Shown: positions 37,901-47,160 of the stretch, piece by piece
Layout of the letters: every line of letters starts with the position of its first letter
Numbering within the stretch: the stretch's first letter is position 1
DNA from: Paragonimus westermani
Taxonomy: Eukaryota; Platyhelminthes; Trematoda; Plagiorchiida; Troglotrematidae
Length of the DNA stretch: 64,000 nt
Assembly: GCA_008508345.1 (NCBI GenBank)
Contig: QNGE01001249.1
Coordinates: 104,034-168,033, forward strand
Direction of reading: 5' to 3'
Position numbers and translations under genes: made by a program
Notes under the pieces: model-generated
What the model was told of the DNA's origin: nothing
Databases searched by the model: none
Seen by the model: the letters and a program-made list of their open reading frames with translations, nothing else

Positions 37901-39873
37901 ATTTTTACACATAAGGTCCGCACTTGTTCTACAGATCAGTGCATCGGTTAGCTTGTGGGCCAAAGTTAAAGGACCAACTCAAAAGTTTCTTAGGTCTAGT
38001 GATAAGTTTGATTTAGGTACGGACCTAAAAATCGTGAGTTTACTACTCCCATTTATTTTCAAACAAATCTGCTTTTAGTGTTCTGGCATTACTGAAAAAT
38101 ATTCAATGAATACTGCTGAGTTCCACTTAATGAGTTCAGGTGGAGTAGGGTGGGACAACATCTAGCTGGCTAACCTATGAGTCAGGAATAAATGAGTGTA
38201 TAAATATAACTGCCTACAACATCTTAATATAGTCTACTAAGTTTCGCGTTACAGTCATCAAAGTTCACATGCTGCGCTAGTTGGAAGTGTTGTTGTACAT
38301 GTGACAAATGGGTACAATAAATTATGTTATGTGCTTTGCTTGACGGTATACCAAAACTTTTTGTAATATCTAGAATGAAGCTGTCATTTAAAATGTAGAC
38401 GCGTCCAATTCCTACGCAGAACTGTAGGCTGCTCTTGGATGGTCAGATCCCGATGAGGAGGATAGACAATTTCATCTGGGTACTAAAGTTGTTAGTCGCA
38501 TCCTAATAGAACTTTATAGATATATTTAAACGATTGCAGACAAGCTTACAGGCCTTCTGCCTACGTATCTCAACCTACAGTCTGGTTGGCAACAGCTCTT
38601 CTAAGAGTTGGCATAACTGCTCCTACTACGTGCTTATAAATCAATTCGTAACTTGTAAGAGTGTGTAGACTCATGTGCAGACGAAATGGACTGATTGTTT
38701 ATATTTAATCGAACTAGTAAGAAACAGTAAACTGTTTTTGTTTGTCTGTCAGACTGACAACATTGATTTCGCTATGTTTTTCTATCGGAACAAAAAAAAA
38801 CAAAATTAGAACCGAAGGATGAATGTGAAATTCCTGTGTGTTTATTGAAACCACTTCAGTCTCAGCGTCATTTTAATAAACAAGCAAGATATACACATTT
38901 GTTTTCCAGGGTTACACCCTTTTTGAGTTCTTATACTGAATCTGTTAACAACGCAAAGTTTTGGACAAATTTATTCGATTTCCGTGCACAAGACAGCAAC
39001 TGATTATTTAGTTTTGTAGACCATACCTTCTGATCAGCTTAATTTCCGTTTAAACGAATTTGTGGCTGCAAACTGCATCACACGAATAACTGACTGTTTG
39101 ATTTTTCAGTGCGTTCCCAAAAATCTATCCAAATTTGATTTCGCACTCTGTAGTCATGTTGAAATTAACTGTTGTTTCGTGAACGCGGTTTAGACCCTAG
39201 AATTTTCGCCACAATCAACAGCTGTTTCAGTGGTCTTACCTAACTCAGTCGTAAATGTATATCAGAAGTGAACATGGAGCCTCCATTAATTGTTTGCTTT
39301 TCGCACAAAATTTTATATTACTTTTTAAAACAAACTATTCACAAAGAACTTCGGATGTCTGTCAGTTGTTGCAAGAATCGACACGGTCTTCTTGATTGCC
39401 AGTGACTTTCACCAACATTGTCCGCTGCAGTTGATAAGCGTTTAGGAACTCCGGGAACAGCTGATTTGACTAACACATGTAAACAGTTATCAACAGTCAA
39501 AAGACGATGTTCACACAATTTAAATTCGGTTATTGTCACTTGTTCCTCATCCCCTGGTGTGAGTGCAACTCATTTGGGGACAGCAAATATTCCACTCATC
39601 TTTCAAGATACGCCTGTGAAATGCTGACTACGTTTTCGCATATGGTAAACAGCAAAACTCGGAAAAATAACCTACGACAAAATCAGTGTTAATATGAACA
39701 GAATTTGTTTGCAGTCCGGATGTTGACCAGATATACCGCACACACCTTTCCCGTTTTGTTGAAACTTCCGGCCGTACCACATGAGTTCTGTTCGTCATTG
39801 ATGAACATATCCTGTTCGGTCAACAACTATATTGCGCCATCAATGAGTATTTGAATGTGAACCACCTACGTAA
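34971..39873. other. No gene recognised
   Basis: Only short ORFs are seen. A GGTTACC direct repeat (36.63 kb) and a TGGTCATTCCAGAAAACGG-like imperfect repeat (37.63-37.69 kb) are minor. No RT, ribozyme core or tRNA box was seen. Confidence 0.45.
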
Positions 39874-40128
39874 TTATAAAGAAAAGTACTGTTTGAGTGG
39901 AACATCACGTAGAGTAAGGGATAGCGTGGCAAGCATATCATTCATTTTCATACGGTTGTACCACGGAAGCGTCAGTAAGTCTAAACTGGAGTCAAGCAAA
40001 TAGGGGTATTCATCAAAATGCCAATAACCACCCGCAGAATGAACTCTCGATGTGCAGCATTCGTATAGCAGCATTACTTGTGGCAGGTTATTCAAAACAA
40101 CGATTAAACCAGTGGAATGCTTGCTCAT
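39874..40128 (-). CDS. Candidate ORF, 84 codons, unidentified
   Basis: Starts at an ATG (40128) and ends at TAA (39874). It includes SAGGYWHFDEYPYLLDSSL and DLLTLPWYNRMKMNDML, a composition more protein-like than most ORFs nearby. It has no signal peptide or domain that I recognise and no intron signals were needed. A chance ORF is quite possible. Confidence 0.25.
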   Translation of the reverse strand: MSKHSTGLIVVLNNLPQVMLLYECCTSRVHSAGGYWHFDEYPYLLDSSLDLLTLPWYNRMKMNDMLATLSLTLRDVPLKQYFSL

Positions 40129-41603
40129 TTATTATGATTAAGTAATAAATGTGGTTTGATGAGTCCTTTACTCAGATGAGCAGTAAACTTGAGGTTATCT
40201 TTAAAAATTTGAAAGTATAGTTGGGTCAGTCTTCTTCTAAGTTCATTCACATGTGGTCTTTTCACGTCCAACAGCTAACCCACGTCTACAGGTAACCGGT
40301 TTGTGACGAGCTGTAATACGAATAACCAGCACAATAAGTCAGTGTTAATCTGAGTAACAGAACAGAAATGTCTGTAAAGTTGGCTCGAAGACAATCGTTA
40401 AATACTCGTCTGAGTTGAAACATTCCATTGATCTGGATGGGAAATCCCGATTAAAGCGCACCCACAGGATCCCTTCTAGGTTTCGATTGCATCAACTTCT
40501 CCATCATAAGATTAGTTACAGCGCAGATAACACAAACATAAAGTGTTCTTCAGTGAGAAAATTTAACTCAGTTTGACACTGTTTTAAGTCGTACTGTTTT
40601 GGAGTTAGTTCGATGCTTGTCTAAGAATCAGCCAAATGTAATATGCTCAACAAACTAATTAGTTGTTTACCGTAAAGTAACGAAATTTTTTTCCAAAACG
40701 ACCAGTCTGGTTTTACAAAATGTTTGCATCCAGCAAATAGATCTGTCAGTTTTAATCAAAATCTTTTATAACTACCACATGAAAGTGATCCGTTATAATT
40801 GCACGTGTATTAAATTTGGCTTTAAATTCCCAACAACAACGTAAGATATAGCAACTAGAGTGTGTGTTTAAAGTGTAACATTTTTGTTGATTGATCGAAG
40901 CTCAGTTGTTTCTGGAGCTCACAAATAAAACCGCTGCTAGTCTGTCTTCATGGAGATATGTTCACTTCCCGAACAGCAACGGAATGATAATTTACTACGA
41001 GTACAATATTTCGGAAATACTTTTTTGCCTAAATATATCTAACACTTTTCCCAGACTTCCACAAGATGTGCATGGATCTTAGATAATTTGTCTGGTGGTT
41101 ATGCGGACTGTTGTACCGCCCATTTCGGCTTTCTCCTAGCTAGAATTGCAGAAATTGTGCTTGATGGTGAGTTATGACGAAGGTATCAATCTAACGCAAA
41201 AGTGATTATGACTTTCTTCTAAGAGTCAATTATCATGTAGCATGCAACAGCGTCGGATATGAGCCTGGGATGTTCCCAAGACTGAAACTCCAATGTCTCT
41301 CAAAATTTTGCACGCGGTGCCATGGGGCAAGAGTGTTTGAGAAGGTGAAACCGAAGATACTGGGAAATGAAACCACTATGTTGTCTTTACTGAGAAAGTG
41401 TGCATTTAGCGCGGTTTATGAAAACCTTAACACGAGAATGTAATACTACGCCTCACGGTTGCTTCGTCAACGCTTTTGTTAGAAAGTTACGCAATAAATG
41501 AAGGTAATCTCCTAAGATGTTTCTTGTGTTTCTCCAGCTGTACGTGTTCAGTCACACTAACGAGTTCTCCAGACGATTAGTGGTAAAGTGAGTTTAGTAA
41601 ATA
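40129..41603. other. No gene recognised
   Basis: No supported feature. ORFs here have shadow-like composition. Confidence 0.45.
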
Positions 41604-41849
41604 CTAGGTTTTAAGTAGGTGAGCACCTAATTTGCGTAGACTATATACGTCGTTTATTTTGGTTATCGTTACTACAGCACTCGGGAACGATTGTGTCAAA
41701 TCTGTCTCCCACGTTTCAAACGTTGCAGGATTTTGGACACAACTGTCGTCAGTGTCAATATCCGTTACTTCATCGTTTCTTGTTCCTACCAATCCTGAGT
41801 TGCGTGGTATTATATATTCTGGTTTGATAGCGACACTAATTTTTTCTGC
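41604..41849 (-). CDS. Candidate terminal exon, unidentified
   Basis: The minus-strand frame begins after a possible acceptor (AATCCAG read on the minus strand, just above 41849) and runs 81 codons to TAG (41606-41604). It includes AEKISVAIKPEYIIPRNS, TRNDEVTDIDTDDSC and TFETWETDLTQSFPS. It is acidic and hydrophilic. The frame is closed by a TAA just upstream of the acceptor, as expected at an exon start. An opposite-strand ORF over the same bases is hydrophobic and looks like its shadow. No family is recognised. Confidence 0.35.
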   Translation of the reverse strand, partial: AEKISVAIKPEYIIPRNSGLVGTRNDEVTDIDTDDSCVQNPATFETWETDLTQSFPSAVVTITKINDVYSLRKLGAHLLKT

Positions 41850-43070
41850 CTGGATTCCTTAATGAGTCTGGTAAAAGTGACAAGCTCGGCTTTCGTAAGG
41901 TGTTCAGAATATGTGGAACTTATTCGCCACTGATAAAACCAAGTGCAACCCAGGATTCTATCGTTGAAATTAGTTGAGGAAAACGTGAAAGAACTTCCAT
42001 GACATTTTCGTGCTAATTATTCGTGAACGTTCGTTGTGAACTATGATCTTACCGTGGAAACCTCTAAAAGAAATCTGAGCCAGTTTAATTTCTGCTGTTT
42101 ACCAGGAATAAACGTTTATTTTAACCTAGACTTATGATTCATCACTGAGAATTTTGCCACGGTCAATCTGACCCCTCATCAATCAAATGTTTGTTATCGT
42201 TTATCACAATCCGATTATTTCACTCAGTCTTCTTACCATTACACACAAGGAAAAAAGTTTTGCTTACATATTGTAAGAGCCACTAAACAACCAAATGAAC
42301 ATTTCGCCTAAACTCCAAAAGTCTCATACTAAACGCTATGAAAATTGTTGATTAAGTCCGACCAGCTACATGTCGACCGATTAACAAAGAACAGATAAAA
42401 AGACATTTACCTCTATGTTTCTGGGTTCACTGAGTTGGAGATTGCGAAACTAGTCCGTATTTCAGAAAGGATGATTGATGGTTTGTTGAACCAGCTAAGA
42501 AATTCTTTCAAACATTTGTTCTAAGAATGTGATCAAAAGTTTGTCCCGTCTTTCTGGTTAAGTGTATCTCCATCTTGTGGTTTATTTGGATGACCAAAAG
42601 ATTATCCGGTGACAGTTTCGAATTTAGATAGACAGCAGTTCAAGATAGTAAGTAGGCAATTAATTAGTCGAACTTACCGTCAAAGAATTTGTCCAGCCTA
42701 TTTTAACTTCAGCAATAAGGATAGACGGGACATATCGTCAGGTGTTAGACTTTCGTTGATTCTCTTCAGTTACGTACATAAATTGTCAGAATATAGGGGA
42801 CACGCGGAGAGTAACTATAACAGAAATGGGCTACCGTTGGTTCACATGAAACAGGTATTGTCATCAGTTCCAAGACAAGCAAATTACAAGAGTCGAAATT
42901 TATGCATGCATAAGGCCAACTAGCGAGGGTTGACTGTTATCGCCTCGGAGGAAGTGAGCAATTTAAGATTCCGGTTGCACAGTAATACCTGCAACCAGTT
43001 AATGGGATCAACAGAGTGAACTGATAGCTCATTACAGTGTTGGGTGAATTCCTAAGACACTTGAAGCGGT
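41850..43070. other. No firm gene; one ORF noted
   Basis: A plus-strand ORF at 42609-42923 (104 codons, basic, no motif) may be chance. From 42.94 kb the sequence flanks the PLE pair and belongs to its minus-strand downstream side. Confidence 0.4.
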
Positions 43071-43113
43071 CAGTATTTGTAGGTTTCATCTTTTGTATAG
43101 CCTCTTCAGTACC
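43071..43113 (-). ncRNA. Decayed hammerhead at the left end of the PLE pair
   Basis: The minus strand reads GGTA, CTGAAGA, GGCTATAC, AAA, AGATGAAACC, TACAAATACTG. It aligns with the right-end hammerhead at 44.36 kb up to GGC-ATAC. The G of GAA is lost and the stem III palindrome is gone. Stem I (GGTA or GTA with TAC) partly remains. It is probably inactive. Confidence 0.4.
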
Positions 43114-43210
43114 AACTAACAATAACCAGGAACATATATATGACACTAATGGGATGGGGGGGGAGAAGAATAAAATAGCAAATGGGGTGGAAAACGACAG
43201 GACAGAATTA

Positions 43211-43894
43211 TTAAGTCCATGGGAGTCTAAGGCTTACATATAATTGTCTTTGTACACACAACACTGGCTTGAGACGACTAATCGCGATCGCCTCGGCAAA
43301 ACACAGGAAACGCGGATTAGCGTGGCGCATTATAATTCTGAATGTTAATTCTGGATTAATCCGGTGGCCAGTGGCCAACATGTGCCTGGCGATAGACGAG
43401 GCCGGAAGCTTGCGTGATCCAGGGACGAAGGGAGTAGACTGCGCAGTCACATCCTGAACCCATTTCGGCAGATGTTCCTTCATCCTAGAGTTCAAGCACC
43501 TATCGGTTCTGCCGATGTAACTTTCGCCGCAGTTACACACAAATTGATAAATACAGCGTGAATTGGTGCCAATAGGTTGCTCTCCCTTTACCGAAGTTAA
43601 CGGTAGCTTCCCAGTTCGGTCAATGACTACGATTTCAGCCGCATTGTATGCTCGCTCAATGGATGCGACGAGACTTTTTGTGGTTAGAAGGGAAGAAGCG
43701 TCACCATTGAATGGTAGTTCAATGTAGACTTTCTTCTTCCCAACCGTGGGAACCTTATCTCCTACGATACGCTGTCGGCTGTGTCTATTGATAAATCTCA
43801 GCGGATACCCATTATTCTGCAAAGTAGTTGTAAGCAGTCGAAGTTCATCACCCAAACATTCTGATGAACAAATGTGTCTAGCACGCACAAACAA
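43211..43894 (-). CDS. Penelope-like element C-terminal part with GIY-YIG endonuclease
   Basis: A 227-codon open frame on the minus strand. Residues about 1-85 form the linker after the RT domain (NGYPLRFINRH, then VYIELPFNGDASSLLTTKSL). The GIY-YIG domain follows: CIYQFVCNCGESYIGRT corresponds to the paired GIY and YIG strands, and RCLNSRMKEHL supplies the following Arg and Glu helix residues. A C-terminal part holds a histidine segment (SSIARHMLATGHR) and FAEAIAISRLKPVLCVQRQL, ending in LPWT and TAA at 43211. In PLEs this domain is an endonuclease thought to nick the target for reverse transcription. The frame opens with a non-ATG codon right after a TGA, and the RT domain is absent upstream, so this is a 5'-truncated element with an intact endonuclease frame. 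Confidence 0.85.
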   Translation of the reverse strand: MFVRARHICSSECLGDELRLLTTTLQNNGYPLRFINRHSRQRIVGDKVPTVGKKKVYIELPFNGDASSLLTTKSLVASIERAYNAAEIVVIDRTGKLPLTSVKGEQPIGTNSRCIYQFVCNCGESYIGRTDRCLNSRMKEHLPKWVQDVTAQSTPFVPGSRKLPASSIARHMLATGHRINPELTFRIIMRHANPRFLCFAEAIAISRLKPVLCVQRQLYVSLRLPWT

Positions 43895-43927
43895 TGTTCA
43901 CGCCAATGAAGAACAAGCGAGCATTGG

Positions 43928-44252
43928 TCACTTTTAACCACAAAACGTCTCGTCCCAGCCATTGAGCGAGCATACAATGCGGCTGAAATCGTAGTCATTG
44001 ACTGAACAGGATGTGACTGCGCAGTCTACTCCCTTCGTCCCTGGATCACGCAAGCTTCCGGCCTCGTCTATCGCCAGGCACATGTTGGCCACTGGCCACC
44101 GGATTAATCCAGAATTAACATTCAGAATTATAGTGCGCCACCCTAATCCGCGTTTCCTGCGTTTTGCCGAGGCGGTTGTGATTAGTCGTCTCAAGCCAGT
44201 GTTGTGTGTACAAAGACAATTATATGTAAGCCTTAGACTCCCATGGACTTAA
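43928..44252 (+). pseudogene. Inverted second copy, endonuclease core deleted
   Basis: The plus strand repeats the minus-strand copy, but 158 bp equivalent to 43457-43614 are missing at about 44006. The lost part codes for the whole CIYQF to EHLPKW segment, including the YIG strand and the catalytic Arg and Glu. The deletion shifts the frame and a TGA lies at the junction. Downstream the frame is open from 43998 (SSIARHMLATGHR, then FAEAVVISRLKPVLCV) to TAA at 44250-44252. The remaining sequence is nearly identical to the left copy. Confidence 0.8.
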
Positions 44253-44348
44253 TAATTCTGTCCTGTCGTTTTTCCACCCCATTTGCTATTTTATTCTTCT
44301 CCCCCCCCATCCCATTAGTGTCATATATATGTTCCTGGTTATTGTTAG

Positions 44349-44391
44349 TTGGTACTGAAGAGGCAATACGAAATGCTAGCATCTACCAGTG
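44349..44391 (+). ncRNA. Hammerhead ribozyme at the right end of the PLE pair
   Basis: Order on the plus strand: stem I TTGGTA (ending 44354), CTGAAGA (44355-44361), GGCAATAC as a very short stem II (44362-44369), GAA (44370-44372), stem III palindrome ATGCTAGCAT (44373-44382), C17 (44383), then TACCAG pairing with stem I (44384-44389). Core, stem I and stem III fit well. Stem II has only one sure pair (G-C), which weakens the case. The predicted cut follows 44383. It marks the point where the two arms of the inverted pair stop matching. Confidence 0.5.
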
Positions 44392-44714
44392 TCCGTCTTC
44401 TTGCTGCTATGTACAACTTTATGAAGGGAATCAACTGTTCCATATTCGTTCTTTGCGTCAATTACTCACAAACGAAGTCTGGTGTAAACCCTATTTCGTT
44501 GCTCTCCGCATGTCCCCCATATTCTGATAGTTTCTGTTTTGTAGCTGTGGAAATTGAATGAATGGGTAAGTTCTCGCGATACATGCCCTCTATCGTAACC
44601 AGTGGACTGGATCAAGGGAACTCAGCTTTTTAAAACTCTCAACTTAACTTTTTTGGGTGGGTGATGTTTTTCATTAGAATAATACACATAAAAAATCATA
44701 TGCATATCAGCGTA

Positions 44715-44909
44715 TCATAGACAGTTGTCTTTGCGAATGCATTTTGAAAGTTCCAAACGATAGATGAATGATATCCCGAACAAATGCAAAAAACGGTTGG
44801 ACATTATGCTTTGTTTGAAAATGCGGAATATGTATCTATCACCACTGATTTCTTGGTAGCTTCCGATAAATCGTTGATGGTGCAAACGACAAACCACTTT
44901 TACACCAAC
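44715..44909 (-). CDS. Candidate exon, unidentified
   Basis: The minus strand shows a good acceptor (CATTTGCTTGCCCAG) followed by an open frame: VGVKVVCRLHHQRFIGSYQE, then SGDRYIFRIFKQSIMSN, ending at a stop at 44715. Composition is plausible for protein. There is no known domain and no linked exon. Confidence 0.25.
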   Translation of the reverse strand, partial: VGVKVVCRLHHQRFIGSYQEISGDRYIFRIFKQSIMSNRFLHLFGISFIYRLELSKCIRKDNCL

Positions 44910-46920
44910 CTGGGCAAGCAAATGAGCTATCAAGGAAGAAATAAATATAGAGATTGAAAGTCACTGTAACCACCATGACAGTATTACTCCTGAAATCATG
45001 TCTTCAGGAGCCCATAACATGAATCGTGATTTGTTGTCAACGGCAAATCCTGAAGTGTGTATGACGGAGCAACTGACTACAGGATGCAAAATGCGGCTTG
45101 GTCATCCCATCTATGTTGCGTCCTTGCAAGAGTATGTACAATGGATGATGTTTTGGCTATCCGTATTGAGTGCGGAAATCTATTCATAAATAAATAAGTA
45201 TACCTCAACATTCTGTCTGCATTATGGAAATAGGGCCTTACCTCCTGCGTGATGCAGGTACTAGAATCGAAAATCATATCGCAGTGTGACAAATGACAAC
45301 CAGACCTTTCATCCTGTCCAGGATACATTCAATGGAAATGAAGATGAGCGCGAGCGAATGAAGAAGTGAACTGCACATTTCTGAAGTTAAACAACTGTTT
45401 ACGAAGCACGATTCAAGCGATTATCTGCCAACCCTCTAAAATCTACCAACTCCCTTTGGGAACTTCGCCAAAGGTTACTAATAACATATTCCACAGTTGC
45501 CCTTGAAAATGTCCGATTTAAGCGTGTTTCCGGAGAAGAGATAAATTTGCCATATTTTTCTATTTTCAGTAGTAAATCAAAAAACTTATTTACAGTACAG
45601 TGCTATTTTTAACACCACATCGTGGAAACCAATGATGCATCCTGTAGGAAAGCTTTTTCTGTAGACGTGAGCGCTGGCGTGTGACAGTCATGCCGTACTG
45701 GTAACAAACTCAATCAGGTAGGTGAATAACTGTTAACTTGCTCAGAACATCACTACTGACTTGCAGTCATAATATTTGAATTCGTAATAGAAATAACTAG
45801 TGAAATCATTCGTTGTGTTCGTTGTAAACAGAAACCATGATGTAAAATAGACAAATTTATAAAATATTGATGTCAAGTGTCAGATGTGTTACACAGTTAT
45901 ACTGTGATTAGTTCAGTTTCATTTGCATAGTCGCTGCTTTCTAGAAAATCCTTGTGATGCGTGTAACAACTCCGTTGCTTTTAAGCGCGTTTCTAGATTG
46001 TTGCACAGTGTAAACCAGAGGTTCCTGCCTGCTATCCTAAATGCTACAAAAAAACACTTAAATTCTGCTGTTCTTCTTTGGAGCTTCTTTTGTGTGCGCC
46101 AACATCGCCTAGTAAAATACCCCATCAATCATATAAAAAGTGTATCTGTTGCTAGTCATCCGACTGGCACACCTGAATTGTGACCAGACTCTTAATTTGC
46201 AACAAGGATCGACAGACTGTGCGCGATCGCCTAAGATGATAAACAAACAATGCCTCATAAAGAAAGATGGAGAAGAATTCCAGTTAAAAATTACAGAACA
46301 AGGTAACATATTCAACCGGAAAACGCGATTAAAAATAGGACAAAAACTTAGGCCATATAATGAAACAGCTCAGGATGTTTTGTTCCTCTAAGAGCAATGA
46401 CAACACTATGAGCTGAACTATGCGTTCTGTCTTGGAGTTGGACAAATGCTTGCTCAACGACATAGAGTGACAGAAGTAATACTGTAATTTTCGGGTAATA
46501 CATTATTTCTTGATACATGTTCTTTGTTGATGAGGTTATCGTTTGAAGACACACTGTATGTCCATATATACGTGTTTGCATATATAAACTTCAATGGAAG
46601 GTTGATTTTGAACATTCTCAGTGCTTGCTCAGTTTTTACAAGCGATGAGCGAGCTCAGAAATATCGATGAGCAGCTTTAAGAAAACTGTCATCATTTCAC
46701 GGACAACAGTTTAAGTTTAACAGGCTGAAAGGAATATTTGAAACAGTTCATTTCCTTCATAAGTTTGAACAAAACCGTTAGAACCGGAAAACTGGTAGAT
46801 GCAAGCATTTCGTATTGACTCTTTAATACTAAGTTTACAACACGAAATCGCTTTCTATATCGAATAGCTAAGGGGTGGGCAGGTCGGATGAATAGTCTAT
46901 CGGTGGGTTAGCAAAGGTCA
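44910..46920. other. No firm gene
   Basis: ORFs at 44998-45189 (+) and 46213-46391 (+, with INKQCLIKKDGEEFQLK) look somewhat protein-like but have no supporting splice pattern or family match. Confidence 0.35.
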
Positions 46921-47100
46921 CTAAGTCCAGAGTAGGGTCAAGCTCACAAACAATTGTTTCTGAATACACAGGGTCGGCTTCAATCGATCGACTGCGATAG
47001 CCTCAGCAAGCCGCAGGCATCTTGGACTAGGATACAACGTTGAAAGATGGAAATACCTGATTGGGCTGCACCCCTTTATGTGTCGGAGGAACAGGATCGG
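46921..47100 (-). pseudogene. Penelope-like element, C-terminal fragment
   Basis: The minus frame ends with YPSPRCLRLAEAIAVDRLKP and TLCIQKQLFVSLTLLWT before TAG at 46921-46923. It shares its tail (46.88-46.92 kb) with the inverted piece at 7.29 kb. The upstream part (ILFLRHIKGCSPIRYFH) fits the histidine region before the C-terminus only loosely, and no GIY-YIG core remains. It is closest to the 7.33-kb fragment, so these two form one PLE subfamily distinct from the 43-kb one. Confidence 0.65.
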
Positions 47101-47160
47101 AAATATTGAGCACTGACTGGGCAATAGGGACAACGGAACAAACGTTCCCCACTCCCTCAC

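Larger units (their letters stand above)
43095..44369. mobile_element. Head-to-head pair of Penelope-like 3' modules
   Basis: Arms at 43095-43692 and 43928-44369 are near-identical reverse complements. Each holds the end of the PLE coding region, a shared 3' untranslated part with a C-run, and a hammerhead-like end. The 3' ends point outward and the centre (43693-43927) is the N-terminal side of the left copy only. The arms differ in length mostly because the right one lacks 158 bp. Inverted and partial tandem arrangements are known for Penelope elements. High identity of the arms implies recent origin or gene conversion. Confidence 0.8.
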
